Positions 1 through 10,741 are shown, counted from the stretch's first letter. The stretch is DNA of 27,740 bases from Polyrhizophydium stewartii (GCA_027604665.1 JADGIZ010000089.1:1-27740), one strand, 5' to 3'. Made by a program: numbers and translations. Notes: generated by a model not told the origin, from the sequence alone.

Positions 1-28
1 CGTGCGGGTCGCGGCCTGCAGCCCGCCC

Positions 29-30
<2 letters not shown>

Positions 31-72
<42 letters not shown>
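31..72. repeat. (GCC)14 trinucleotide repeat
   Basis: Fourteen perfect GCC units lie upstream of the membrane protein that starts at 239. The remaining 5' sequence (73-238) shows no gene and no clear promoter element. The repeat could be 5' untranslated or promoter sequence, or part of a Gly/Ala/Pro-coding exon of a gene that lies mostly outside the window. The sequence alone does not decide this. Confidence 0.9.
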
Positions 73-238
73 TGTCAACGACGCAGCTGCGATCGCCATC
101 GTCGCCTATCCACCGCGCTTTGAGTGCCTCTGAGTACATTCCAGAGACACGGACGCGAAGCAAGCAGCACCACCAACAGGTTGTCGGTACGAGTCCCCGC
201 TTTTTGCGTGGCCCGAGCTTTCCCTGTCGAAGTAATCC

Positions 239-1638
239 ATGTCTGAGCTGAGGTGGTCCATCAGCACCACAAGAAGTCTATCGTCGCTGCTCAAGCACAA
301 TGCGGGAGAGGGCGAAGTGGAGAGCCGCGGCTCTGGCTCTCGAAAGGAAAACAGCGATAGCAGATGGGCAGCGTGGAAGAAGTTGGCGTTGGCTCTCTGG
401 AACAGCCGCGCTATGCTGCTCCTGCGCTTCGTCGGGTTCTTGTCGATCGCAGAAGTTATTGACAGCTACCTGGCCGTGAGCCTGTTTCGCAAAATGTTTC
501 TCAACAACTGCTGGGTCGGCTATCTTTCCTACAGAAATTACAATATCCCACTCTTCAAGGTCCGTTCTCCCCATGTGCACTCTTCCTGTTGCTGCTTGCC
601 CCAACTGGTGGACTAGGGACAGACGCCAATGTCGCTGTGTGTCTCACGGCGCTCCAAAGCGACAGGGATATCCACGCTTGCTGACCATCCATGCGGCAGA
701 ATCTTTTTCTCGTCAGCATCGTTGCGACGCTTGTTGCGCTGGTGTTCCGTTTCTGCAACGTGCTCTACCTCTACTGGGCAAAGTGCGACGAGAGCCTGTT
801 TGCATCATTCCGCGGATACTTTGAGCGCTCGTCGGGTCGAAGAGGTCCGTGGCACCTGGCAATTTACATTTCGGTTGTCAAGTCTCTGTTCAGCGTGCTT
901 CTGGATGCATATCTGCTTGCCTACACGAACAGCGCCGTGCTGGGCTCAGCCTCTTGGCTGTTAACATGCAAAGTGCTCTTTTCTGCGACGACGGGACTCG
1001 CTCAGGCGAGTCGGCTGCCTGCAATGGAGGCATGTCAAGTGTGCTGACGCCAGCGCAATCCGCGGCAGCTCTCGCTTGTGGTCTTCAATCTCGTCATTGA
1101 GCCGCTGGCTGCACGTCTCAAGCGGCATGGCTTCAGCAAGCGGATCTCGCGGACAATCAGCGCGCTACCGCTCGTCTTGCTATGGCTCGGCGTCATAATC
1201 ACGCTGACGTGGCTCCTTTACTTTGCCGAGCTGGTTGCAGCCAGCGAGGGGCGAGAGAACCTCCCGCGCCAGGCAGTCGGCGTCAGCCGCATCACCAACA
1301 CGCTTCAATGGTACTCATGCCCGATCACCAAGCAAAACGTCACTCCAGCAACAAGCGTCTTCGACTCCCTCGTTGCGCTCACCCCACGCACGGGTATCTC
1401 GTCGACCACCTCCTTTGCCCTTCCCGCCAACTGCTTCAACGCATCGGCGGGAGCGGCAGCCACGCGGCAGTGCGCGGCGCAGATGAACTGGATACTCACG
1501 CCCAATCTGGCATTTTCGGACAAAGTTCTGGGGGCCGCACAGGTGCAGTGCAACGTGGGCGGGCCTCAGTCGCAAACACAACGTGCAAGCGTCAAGTTCA
1601 CGACGAGCATCACCACCGACTGCGTGATTTCGCTGTAA
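239..1638 (+). CDS. Unrecognised multi-pass membrane protein with a Cys-containing C-terminal domain
   Basis: I do not recognise this family. The model is three exons, 239-559, 700-972 and 1069-1638, giving 387 aa. Both introns (140 and 96 bp) are GT-AG, have CTGAC shortly before the acceptor, and join exons in phase 0. The basic, Ser-rich N-terminus is followed by hydrophobic segments around residues 60-80, 110-130 and 145-170, and a strong one at about 235-258. After the last one, about 125 residues hold five cysteines and two N-glycosylation sequons (N-V-T and N-A-S), which suggests a lumenal or extracellular tail. The start codon context is weak (T at -3), so the first methionine is uncertain. 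The gene is convergent with the enoyl-CoA hydratase gene, with 130 bp between their stop codons. Confidence 0.65.
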
Positions 1639-1768
1639 TGAGATGACATCCCTGCCGCGTTGCGATGAAACCGTGCTGTTATTGTTGTTGCCAACCACGT
1701 CGGCGGTGCGCCATCGCAGAGAGAGCAACGGGATGGTGTGAGAGAGCGCAGTCGTAGCGCAGACGAGC

Positions 1769-3351
1769 TTACTCGTGCGTGAAGTTGGGAGCGCGCTTCT
1801 CCGAGAAGGCGGCCATGCCCTCCTTCTGGTCCTTCTGTTGACGGCAAGAAAGCAGGCGCCAAGCCGCAGAGAATGGTCAGCCAGGGTCTGAGGAGGGGCG
1901 GCGCTGAGCAGGAGAGGCAGCAACGCACGGTGCCAAACGAGGCCTGGAAGAAGCGGCGCTCGAGGTGGAGACCCTCGGAGAGCGTGAGCTCGAACGACTT
2001 GTTGACTGCCTCCTTGGCCATCATGACAATGGGCAGCGAGTACGAGGCAATGGTCTTGGCGCTCTTGACGGCCTCGGCAACGAGCTGGTCGGCGGGGAAG
2101 ACCTTGGCAACGAGGCCAGACTGCAGGGCCTCCTCGGCGGAGATCATGTTGCCCGTGAGGACAAGGTCCATGGCCTTGGCCTTGCCGACAGCCTGGGTGA
2201 GGCGCTGGGTGCCGCCGGCGCCCGGGATGGTGCCGAGCTTGATCTCGGGCTGGCCAAACTTGGCCTTGTCGCCGGCGTAGATGATGTCGCACTGTGCGGT
2301 GCGTGTGTGAGCACGACCGCAAAGGGCTCGACAGATGCGCAATCGGCGAGGGCGGCGGCCAAGATGGCTGCGGCCATGACATGGCAATACGCACCATCAT
2401 GGCCACCTCGCAGCCACCGCCGAGGGCAAAGCCGTTGACGGCGGCAATGATGGGCTTGCGGATCGTGGTGATATCGGCCCAGCCGCCGAGGAAGTTGTTC
2501 TTGAAGTTCTGGACAAAGTTGTTGTCCTTCATCTCCTTGATGTCGGCACCGGCTGCGGCGGGCGGCGCGCGTCAGGTGACGCCGGTCAGATCAGGCGGTG
2601 GTGCACGAGAGGAGTTCGGCGACTCGCCGGAAGCGGCCAAACTCGCGCACGGCCCTCCGCCCGCGGCCGGCGGACGCACGCGCACGCACGCGCACGCACG
2701 CGCGGGCCAGCGGACGCATCCACCTGGCGACCAAAGCCACAGAGACCACACGCACCGGCAAACGCCTTCTCGCTGCCTGTCAGGACAATGGCGCCGACCT
2801 CGTTGTCGGCGTCAAACTCGCGCAGCGCCTCGTTGAGCTCCTTCATGAGCGCCGCGTTGAGGGCGTTGAGGGCCTTGGGGCGGTTGAGCGTGACAATGGC
2901 AACGCGGCCGTCGCGCTCGGTCTTGATGTTCTCGTACTCCTTGGCGGCGACTGTCGAGGCGGTTCGGCGGAGTGCATGCGCGGGCAGTTCGGTCGTCAGC
3001 AACGGCGTGCATCCGGCGCGCAGACACCCGATTGCGGAAGCCTCGAGCGGCTTTGGGAGCAGAAGACCGCCGGCGGGGGATGCCTCTCGCAGAAGCGCTG
3101 CGGCCACCCGCGGGCGGTTGCCGTCCACCCGGCTGTGGCCGCAGCCGCTCAAGATCGCGGGGCGATCGTGCGCGCTCGGGCGACAGCGGAGGGCGCCGCA
3201 AGAAGCCGTGGTCACGGCGACAGGCGAGCAGGCGACGGTGGCGGGGCAGGCACCCACTCGAGGACACCGAGAACATGCGCGCACGCGGCGCGGCGATGGC
3301 GGCAGCGCGGGCGGCAGCGAGCGGGCGGGCAGCGAGCGTCTTGAAGATCAT
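1769..3351 (-). CDS. ECHS1: Mitochondrial enoyl-CoA hydratase (crotonase family)
   Basis: It hydrates trans-2-enoyl-CoA to L-3-hydroxyacyl-CoA in mitochondrial beta-oxidation and branched-chain amino acid breakdown. Five exons in transcript order (3258-3351, 2756-2950, 2395-2552, 1929-2291, 1769-1834) give 291 aa, close to the 290 aa of the mammalian enzyme. The first ~30 residues are Arg/Ala-rich with no acidic residue and end in R-M-F-S, a typical mitochondrial presequence. The crotonase core shows A-G-A-D-I-K (oxyanion-hole region), G-G-G-C-E-V-A-M-M with the first catalytic Glu, and F-G-Q-P-E followed by [12 protein letters not shown] with the second. The C-terminus [11 protein letters not shown] is typical of the family. 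Nothing essential is missing. Splice phases agree throughout. The first two introns (307 and 203 bp) are long for this window and very GC-rich. Confidence 0.93.
2674..2704. repeat. CGCACG-type tandem repeat inside an intron
   Basis: About three copies of a 10-bp unit built from CGCAC/GCACG lie in the second intron of the enoyl-CoA hydratase gene (intron 2553-2755). The alternating purine/pyrimidine CG-CA pattern is simple-sequence DNA. I see no open frame or known element in it. Confidence 0.75.
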
Positions 3352-3439
3352 GACTGGGACGAGGGAGAGTGCGGGCCGCGGGCTCCCGTCACGTGTGCCC
3401 CCGCAAGAACGCAGGCGATTCCAGGCGACCCGGCGGCGG

Positions 3440-3444
3440 CCAAT
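3440..3444 (+). promoter_or_regulatory. Possible CCAAT box of the enoyl-CoA hydratase gene
   Basis: CCAAT sits within CGGCCAATCGG, about 90 bp upstream of the hydratase start codon (3351, minus strand), in a 111-bp gap. CCAAT boxes bound by the HAP/NF-Y complex work in either orientation and often control fungal mitochondrial genes. A five-base match is weak evidence on its own. Confidence 0.3.
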
Positions 3445-3461
3445 CGGCGCCGGCGAGCTCG

Positions 3462-3467
3462 TTTATT
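3462..3467 (-). terminator. AATAAA polyadenylation-like signal overlapping the SCYL stop codon
   Basis: On the minus strand the last codons of the SCY1-like gene read GAA TAA, followed by A, so the stop codon lies inside a perfect AATAAA hexamer. Cleavage a few tens of bases downstream would fall in the short gap before the hydratase gene. The overlap could be chance. Confidence 0.35.
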
Positions 3468-6400
3468 CAAGGCGCACGTTGTCGAGCGAGATGTCCTCGT
3501 CCAGATCCTCGCCCCACCCAAGCGCCATGTCCTGCGCAGGCCGCATCGATCGTCAGCATCGGATCGCAGCGCTGCGCTCTGTTCATCCACGAGACACCCA
3601 CGGCAAGATCCGTTGACGAGCCTTGGAAGGCGACCCGGCCTGCCGTCGGTGGCTTGGCGGCGCGGATACCGCTCAGCTCGCCGAGATCCGAGAGCAGCGT
3701 CTCGGATGTGCGCTGAATGCTGCCCGTCATGGCAACAGTCGCGGCTGTCGCGGCTGCCAAGATGCCCGTCTTGCGCACCTGTGCCGGCACCATGTCCTTG
3801 AAATAGTCGATCTCGGCAGACGCAGGCGCTGGCTCTTGCACCAGCGCAACGGCCACCTTCTCGGCGCGGGCCGTAGGCGCCGCCGCCGCCGTGACGGTGG
3901 CGGCCGATGGCAACAGTGCAGGCCCACCCGCCGTCGCCGTGGTCGGCGACATGACTCGGGAATCCGCAAGGTTGGGCGATGCGACGACGCCAACCTTGAA
4001 CGACGACGAGCTCGTCTTGCGGCGCAGCGTCTCGGCGTGCTTGGCTTCGCGCTTTTGCTTGAGAACGTCGCGCTTGACATACTTGCCAGTCGGGCCGAAT
4101 GAGCTGCTCGTGCCAGATGGGCCGAGCGCTTGCGCATCGTGCCCGCTTGTCGAGTCGGAGAACACCGAGCGCGTCGGGCTGTCGGTGGTGGACGCACCAT
4201 CGTGCGCCGACGCTGAAGACGCCGACCGGACGACGAGCCGCGTTGGCGACCGGGCGGCAGCGGAAGGCGTTGGGGGCACTGCCGAGCTGCGGTTGGCGTA
4301 AGCGCCAGTCTCACCAGTGAGAGATGCGGGCGGCGCGGGAAGCGACGCGGGTGCTGACGCCGAGGCCGACAGGGGCACGCCGTGTGCAGACAGGCGGCTG
4401 GGATGCGCACTGCCATTGGCGAGCGGGGGGCGTTGCGCCATCGCGGCTGGCGGCTCCGTCCGTTGCAGCGACAAATCTGCAGCAGATCCAGCCTCGGGAG
4501 TAGCGCAGTCCTGCTTCGGGTCGCCATTCACGTCTGCAGCGGCGCCTGCTTTGCGGGCGTTGTCTCTGCTCAAGCTCGTAACCGGCGCGCTGGTTGCGCT
4601 ACTTGACGTCAAAGAGTCTCCGTTGTTTGCGCTGGGCAGCGGAGCATGGACAGCAGCCGCGCCGCCTTCATCGACGTGGTCCTCGTCGCCAAAGTCGTCC
4701 CACGACGTTTCCCAGGTTTCGTGTTCGTGCACATGCACGACCGAGTCTCGGCCTATTCCAGCGACGTCGGCAGTTGCAGAGTCGGTCGACATATCCGCGG
4801 CTCCAAAGTGCGCTGCAGTGTAAGAGTCGCCACTTTCAGACCGCGGCACCGAATACTGCAGGCGTGCCTTGTGAGATGCGGAGAGCGTCTGAGCGGCGGC
4901 ATCGCTACTGCGTGGCAAGCTGCTCTCTGGCACAGACACCTCGACGCCGGAGAACGAATCGAGACGCTCTCGCATCTGGCGAGGCCACGAGTTTGCATTC
5001 GCCCCAGGCACCGAGTCCGGGCTCATGGAGAGACCCGGCGCACTCGACGCTTGTGCCGCCGCGAAGTTGACGCCACTTTCAAAAGCCGGCGACACACCGT
5101 GCGACGGCGCGCGGCTGCGGCGCGGCCCTGACTTTGGGAACAGGTGCTGCACACGCCTGTTGGCGCCGTAGGCACGCTGCAGCTTGGTTACAAGGCTGGT
5201 CTGCTCGCGCTTGCGCGCAATCGTCGGCGTCCGATCGAGCGCAGTCGACATAATGGTGAGCATGCGCATGACTGCGGCGGATACATGTCGCCGCACTTCA
5301 CGATTGTCGTCGCGCAGGAACGGGATGGCGAGCTCGATCAGTCTCGGGATCCAGACAACGGCAAAGGCTGATGCATCGCCTCCCTGTTCGAGATTGCCGC
5401 AGAGCCGATTGCAAAAGAACTCTATCTTGGCGTCGACCGGCAGCACTCGAATGAGAAGGTGGAAGCACTTGATCAGGCTGCGCGTCATGCGCGTGAGCTC
5501 GTTTGGGTCGTAAGCCTTGTTGCGCGCGATCAGGACGCTCAGCCGCTTCCACACAACTGCGAGCGAGTCCAGCAGATGCCACAGCAGCTCTGGCTCGACC
5601 GAGTCCGAGATGCAGATGCGGAGAGCATGGGGAATCAGCGTGTCCTCGACAAGTCCCAGCGGCGGGAAAAGTGGCTTGTACTGCTCGAGCTCGTGGGACG
5701 ATGGCGTGCGCAGGAGCGGCGCACTTCGCTTGCGCGCAAGTGTTGGCTGTCTGGGCTGCTTCTGATCATCGCTCAATGCCCCGACATCGCCGCCAGCCGA
5801 GCTTCGACCACTGTTGATCATGGACGAGGGCCGCTTCGACTGCGCGCCTTTGTTCGCAGAGCCCGAAAGCCGAGCAGCCGGCAGTGCGCCTGCACCAGAT
5901 ATCGCTGTCGACAGGCCTGCGAAACTTGGCCCAGGGGCGGTCGCGTCCGACGCAGGAGTCGCCACGGGATCCCCGTCAGCGTGCCGACGCTTGTCGCAGA
6001 TCAGCTGGCAGTACCGAGGCAGGCACTTGGCGATGCCGCAAACAGACTGGACGTAAATGGCATCGTCTGCATCGAGTAAACCCAGCACAAGCTGCAAGGA
6101 GGGTGATCAGCAGCGGTTTGGAAGCGGTGCATTTGTTCCCATCAAGCACACCTCTGGGATCACAACCGACTCGAGCAGCGTCTCGTCCACATCGCACGCG
6201 ACGTCGACGAATCGGTCGAGTGCGCGCAGCAGGAAAAGCCTTGTCTCGAACTGGCGGACGGTGAATGCGCGGCGGATAAACGGGACAATGTGGCGAGCAT
6301 ACGCATCGCGCGAGATTACAGGCTGAGGCTCGAACGGCGAGGATATGGGTCTCGCAGGCAGCGCAGGCGAAGGTGACAGCAGCTCGAGGAAGAACTCGTC

Positions 6401-7881
6401 TGCGCCGGGCTCGGAAAAGAGCTCGTACTTGAGTAGCATCGGAAGCACAAAGTCGTTGACGGTCTTGGAGGGCAGGCACTGAAACTTGGTGAACAGCTGC
6501 TGGAACATGCGCTCTTTGAACGCGGGAGCAATGACTCTGATCTGCTTGAGAAAGCGCTCGACGATTTCGATTAAAACATTGTTCCTGAAGAAAGGTGCGT
6601 CGAGCACCATGCGCACAGTTGGCCGTTCGCTGGGAGAGCGAACCGAGAGTTGTGTCGTGAGATCATTGAGCTGGCCCCACGCAAATGCAGTGGAGCTAGG
6701 CGCGAGCTTTTGCTGCGAGACAAGAGGTGCGATGATGGTCGAGATGACGCGGCCAAGTGCGAAACAGTCGCGCGACGATTGAGGATCCTTGGGCTGCACG
6801 CAAGGTCAGACGCACATGAGTGAAGTGCGTCAAGCAGAGTAGGCCGCGCGCGGATTACTTACCAAACTTGGATCGGTGTCTTCAGGGAGGATTAGGTCTT
6901 CAGGAAGATATGAGTGCAAGAGGGTTGTGAATCTAGGCGTTATCTGGTCAAAGTTGCGTGCAAACTCAAGGTTCCCGAGGACCCATCGGCGGTCTGCGGC
7001 GCCAAATTGTTAAACCGGAAATGCGTGCGCGGCAGGCAAAAGGAAACAGGCGCACCTTCGGCCAGATAGATCGAGTCGAGGTGGATGCTGTTGTGGCACA
7101 CGCCCAGCGAGTGCATGAACTCGACCGTTTTCTGGGAGTTGGGAGCTTGTGTTAAGGTGGTGGTCCACGCACGCCACAAGCAGAGCATGCGCGTGGGGGG
7201 GGGGCTCACGAGCAGATTGAAGATGCCGAGACAGACTTCCTCTTCGCACATGGCAGGCAGGGCTGCCGAGATGCGCTGGACGGGCTCGGTCACCACAAAG
7301 GCTGTGCCGCCGCGCACCTCGCCAGAGACAAACTTGATGATCCCCGGATGACGCATGGTTTTGAGGCGCTGGCGGGCGGGGGTGTGTGGTAGAGGGCGTC
7401 AGCGACTGCCGCGCAGCGCCTCGAGCGGGGCGGGTGCGGCGCGGGTGCGGCGGAGCGACGGGCGGGCCGGCGGCCGCACGGCTCGGACGGTTCCGATTCC
7501 TCCACAACGGCCGGTACCCGTGGCTTCGCTCTCCTCGAGCATGGCCGCCACGGCACGCACGTTCATGCCGCTCGCCAGGACGCTCGCAATGTCATCCGCG
7601 GCGGCGGCGCCGCCTGCTCCGTGCTGCACGCCGGCCATGTCGTCTGCGGCCGGGCTGCCAAGGCTGGCTCCGCTTCCCGCAGGCACCGCGACTCCGGACG
7701 TGCCCGAATGCAGCGGAAGCGAGAAGCGGAACACGCTGGCTCGAGTACCCGTGGCCTTGTGGACGGCGGCAAAGAGCCGCGGATGCGCTCCGTCCCCGGC
7801 GGCCGGCGTGCCGCTGACGGGGCTTCCATCCGGCTGGAGGAGGCGGTAGCTGGCCGCAATCGTGCTTTCGGCCGCGCCCAT
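3463..7881 (-). CDS. SCY1-like pseudokinase with HEAT repeats (SCYL1/SCYL3/Cex1 family)
   Basis: Members of this family act in Golgi-ER (COPI) traffic, and yeast Cex1 acts in tRNA export. Seven exons (7561-7881, 7210-7368, 7056-7131, 6863-6993, 6152-6793, 3602-6091, 3463-3531) give 1295 aa with consistent phases. The protein begins M-G-A-A-E-S, a good N-myristoylation signal as in SCYL3, which supports this start. The kinase-like region contains R-L-K-T-M-R-H-P-G. The catalytic loop reads C-H-N-S-I-H-L-D instead of HRD, and the DFG position reads G-N-L, so catalysis is unlikely. HEAT-like helices follow at about residues 240-690. The tail is Ser/Ala-rich and disordered, with an acidic Trp motif (E-T-W-E-T-S-W-D-D-F) near residue 900 and a short C-terminal exon containing W-G-E-D-L-D-E-D. 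The first donor could instead lie about 80 bp further downstream. SCYL1 versus SCYL3 assignment is open. Confidence 0.85.
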
Positions 7882-7906
7882 GTTGGCGACTTTCCGGTCA
7901 AGCAAA
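7882..7906. promoter_or_regulatory. 25-bp spacer between divergent start codons
   Basis: Only 25 bases separate the start codon of the minus-strand SCY1-like gene (7881) from the first well-placed ATG of the plus-strand R-P-x-S gene (7907). Promoters and 5' leaders must therefore lie inside the opposite gene, or one of the two start codons is wrong. I see no TATA or CCAAT motif in the spacer. Confidence 0.5.
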
Positions 7907-10741
7907 ATGGGCGATGCCACCTCCGCCGCCTCGCCGCCGCCAGAGTCGCGGCCCGGGTCGGCCGTGCTGCGTGCGCCGCCGTCTGACGGCGGGCCGGGCG
8001 TGGGATCGCCGCGCCAGTCACTGACGGAGCGCCGGCCGCGAAGTGCCCGCGCGGCAGGCAGTGTGCATTTGCTTGTCGATCTATCAATCGACAGCGACGA
8101 CGATGTATCCGATGGCGGCTTTGTGTTCCGATCCAACACCTCGCTCGAGACCGCTGATCCGGCAGAGACGCCTGGGGAGCCAGGTGGTGGCATAGATGCG
8201 CATAGAACTTCAGTCGGCGTCGTTTCCGCTCTGTCGTCCGCGCCAGGGTTGGTGCAGCCGATGGTGGAGCCAGAGGTCTCAGATGCTGCCCCATCCACAA
8301 CCGCACCGCCCCCCGCACCATCGGTTCACGGCTCTACGCCTGCCTCGAGGACGACCGGCAGGCCATCAAAAGTCGTCACTATAGCCGAGCGCCCTACGTC
8401 AATTGGATTTCGTCCGCAGTCTGCTGCGGCCCGCCTGCACTCGGCTCGCGCGGGATCTGGCGCGCACACTTTCGGTCTTCGCTCTGGTTCGGCATCTGGG
8501 TCGTTGCGTTTGCGCGAGTCAAGAGATGCCTCGAAGCAAGCATTGCAGTCACAAGGCAATCCCCCGGGTGAGCCCGCATCAGGCTCGGATTCAGCTTCAG
8601 AGACTGTCGTGTTATCTGTGGGATCGCCGTGCCCAGCAGCCGGCTCGCTGCGTCGCTCTGCTCAGCTCTCCCGGCCGCGATCTGCCCCGCCGGCCCCCGT
8701 TATCCGCCAAGAAAGTTTTGGAATCACATATCAACATTCGAGCACACCCATAGGATCCGCACGTCAGTTGGACTCAGAACCTGCACCCCACGCGCGCGCA
8801 ACCGTACTTGTTGACCACACCCAGAACTTGCCCGATCTGGCTGCCAGAGGTGGTGTCGATTCGGAAGCGGCTTATAGGAACACAATATCGGGTCAAGCTA
8901 AGAGATGGAGCTGCCGCGGTTCCCAATCTTGCGCCGACGGTGGTCAATCTCTGAATTCCAGTCAAAGGGCGAGTGTTCGCTCGCGAGAAGGAGAATCTGC
9001 AGCAGCCGAACCGGCGCGACGACCCAGCACAGGATCGAGCAACCCACGATTTAAGCATGTCCGCTCGCGCATCGGCTCATACAGCAGAGGCGAGATGTCT
9101 GCCGAATGCCTCGGATTGTCAGCAAGCGGCACACTCAGCCAGCCGGTATCTTCTACTCGCAAAGCCCCTGAGAATTCAGCAGCGTTTCCCATCCGCGCAC
9201 AGTCGCAGCGAGGCGTGCAAGGCGTTGTCGGCGGCGCGGATGCCCACTCAAAGAATCTTGATGAAGAATTATGGCCGCCATCAGCTTTGTCACTCATCCA
9301 CAACAGAATGGCGGCGTCTGTGCGACCAAATCGGCATAAGCCACCTCCCCGCGCTGAGTTGCAGGCCAGCTCTGTTGTCTGCATCAACCAGCAATTTGAG
9401 GTTCTCGCCGCTGCGTACAACTGTCGCAGTCACAGAAGCCGCGATGACCAAACATATTACCCAGCGCCGCTTGGACTTGTGTGGATGCACAAGATCACAG
9501 GTTATGTGAATGCCAGTGATCTGGAGCGCGCGATCCCGGATCGACCCGGCTCTTCCGCCTCGTTCACCGCTCCCGCGACAGAAGAGAGCAGCGTTGTCGA
9601 GGAGACCATGACTATCTCGGTCCGGCCAAGCTCCAGGCCAAGCTCTGGTAGGCGTGCACCATCCGCACTGGATCAAATCTCAGTATCAGAACGCACCGAA
9701 ATCCAGCCCTCTCCCACGCCATGGAGCGAGTACGACGTGAATGAGGACAGCGTCCGCGTGAGGTCAAGAAACGGTAAACGCCGTGCAACATTTGCCCCCT
9801 TCGCGGCAGCAAGCCGTCCTGTATCGTCAATCCCAGCTGGCGGTAGCCGCTCCAAGTCGGCGGCATCCGAGCGCTCTGGATCAAGGCTGGCAACGCCATC
9901 TCTGCCAAGACCGCAGAGCGCGCGCGTAACAGCCCGGCCTGCTGCACCTTCAAGACCAAAGTCGTCACCAGGCAGATTGCTCGGGTCAATTGAGGCGACG
10001 GATGCTCAGCCGCCAGTGTTGCCTGGCGCGCAACGGCGATCGCCGTCGCGCGGTACCATCACCGTGCCGTCGCGGCCGATATCAGCTGCAGCACGGCCCT
10101 TATCATCGCGGACCACCGTGCGGCCCGAGTCGGCTCGCACGCAGCTGCAAATGTCGAGTTGGCAAATGGATGACCGAGTCGCGCTAGAGTCGTGCTTGCT
10201 TCCCGCCTGCACCTCTCGCCCATCGACGGCCCGGACTCTTGCATCGCCTTCGAAGCCGCCATTGGAAGATGCGATGCTGGTGCGCATCGAGACCGCTGAC
10301 TCGAATGCGCTTTTGACCGAAGCCCAGCACAACTGCGTCTGCGAGGACACGGGAAACAAAGACGGCAGTGGAGCCGGCTCGCGGCAGGCGCAGCGGCAGG
10401 CAGCTCCCCAGCGCATTGCGATGATCGGGATTGGGACCACACACCCGCAGCTGGTAGCGGCCAGCTGCACTCAGACAAGCACCATCTACGCCACGTCTCA
10501 CGGCTGGAACGACTGCGACGTGGGGAAGCTCGGCGCGCATGCACAGCTCGACGAAGGCGGCCAACTCGAGTGCGATCTCGAAATCGACAGCTTTGAGCTG
10601 GCGCACCAGACAGGCCTTGCCGCGCCGCGGCATGACGTCGCTTCGCGGTCTCGCACACCACACGCACTGCGCCACGCACGCTACGGCGGGCATCACGAGC
10701 CGTATGGCGATGCAGGGCTGTCCATTAATACCAAGGTTTGA
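7907..10741 (+). CDS. Large disordered protein with repeated R-P-x-S motifs, unknown function
   Basis: This is an uninterrupted 944-aa frame, the only complete gene in the window with no intron. It has no recognisable folded domain. It is rich in Ser, Ala, Arg and Pro and carries more than ten copies of a short motif R-P-x-S-[A/S/T] spread along its length: RPGSA, RPRSA, RPQSA, RPSTG, RPSSG, RPVSS, RPKSS, RPISA, RPESA and RPSTA. A central stretch around 9360-9510 (residues about 485-535) is less biased, with several aromatic residues, and may be a small folded part. The frame is open further upstream, with another ATG at 7862 that would overlap the SCY1-like coding region. I prefer 7907 because it avoids that overlap and has A at -3. 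The gene converges on the basic-protein gene with 17 bp between stops. Arg/Pro/Ser repeats suggest a binding scaffold, perhaps for microtubules; that is inference. Confidence 0.7.
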   Translation: MGDATSAASPPPESRPGSAVLRAPPSDGGPGVGSPRQSLTERRPRSARAAGSVHLLVDLSIDSDDDVSDGGFVFRSNTSLETADPAETPGEPGGGIDAHRTSVGVVSALSSAPGLVQPMVEPEVSDAAPSTTAPPPAPSVHGSTPASRTTGRPSKVVTIAERPTSIGFRPQSAAARLHSARAGSGAHTFGLRSGSASGSLRLRESRDASKQALQSQGNPPGEPASGSDSASETVVLSVGSPCPAAGSLRRSAQLSRPRSAPPAPVIRQESFGITYQHSSTPIGSARQLDSEPAPHARATVLVDHTQNLPDLAARGGVDSEAAYRNTISGQAKRWSCRGSQSCADGGQSLNSSQRASVRSREGESAAAEPARRPSTGSSNPRFKHVRSRIGSYSRGEMSAECLGLSASGTLSQPVSSTRKAPENSAAFPIRAQSQRGVQGVVGGADAHSKNLDEELWPPSALSLIHNRMAASVRPNRHKPPPRAELQASSVVCINQQFEVLAAAYNCRSHRSRDDQTYYPAPLGLVWMHKITGYVNASDLERAIPDRPGSSASFTAPATEESSVVEETMTISVRPSSRPSSGRRAPSALDQISVSERTEIQPSPTPWSEYDVNEDSVRVRSRNGKRRATFAPFAAASRPVSSIPAGGSRSKSAASERSGSRLATPSLPRPQSARVTARPAAPSRPKSSPGRLLGSIEATDAQPPVLPGAQRRSPSRGTITVPSRPISAAARPLSSRTTVRPESARTQLQMSSWQMDDRVALESCLLPACTSRPSTARTLASPSKPPLEDAMLVRIETADSNALLTEAQHNCVCEDTGNKDGSGAGSRQAQRQAAPQRIAMIGIGTTHPQLVAASCTQTSTIYATSHGWNDCDVGKLGAHAQLDEGGQLECDLEIDSFELAHQTGLAAPRHDVASRSRTPHALRHARYGGHHEPYGDAGLSINTKV

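Noticed and set aside
31..72. The GCC repeat as a CRISPR-like or transposon end
   Set aside because: It is a plain trinucleotide repeat with no spacers, inverted repeats or target-site duplication.
1315..2532. A 405-codon minus-strand frame across the enoyl-CoA hydratase gene
   Set aside because: Only the start of it (2395-2532) matches exon 3 of the hydratase. The remainder reads an intron and exon 4 out of frame, then runs into the convergent gene.
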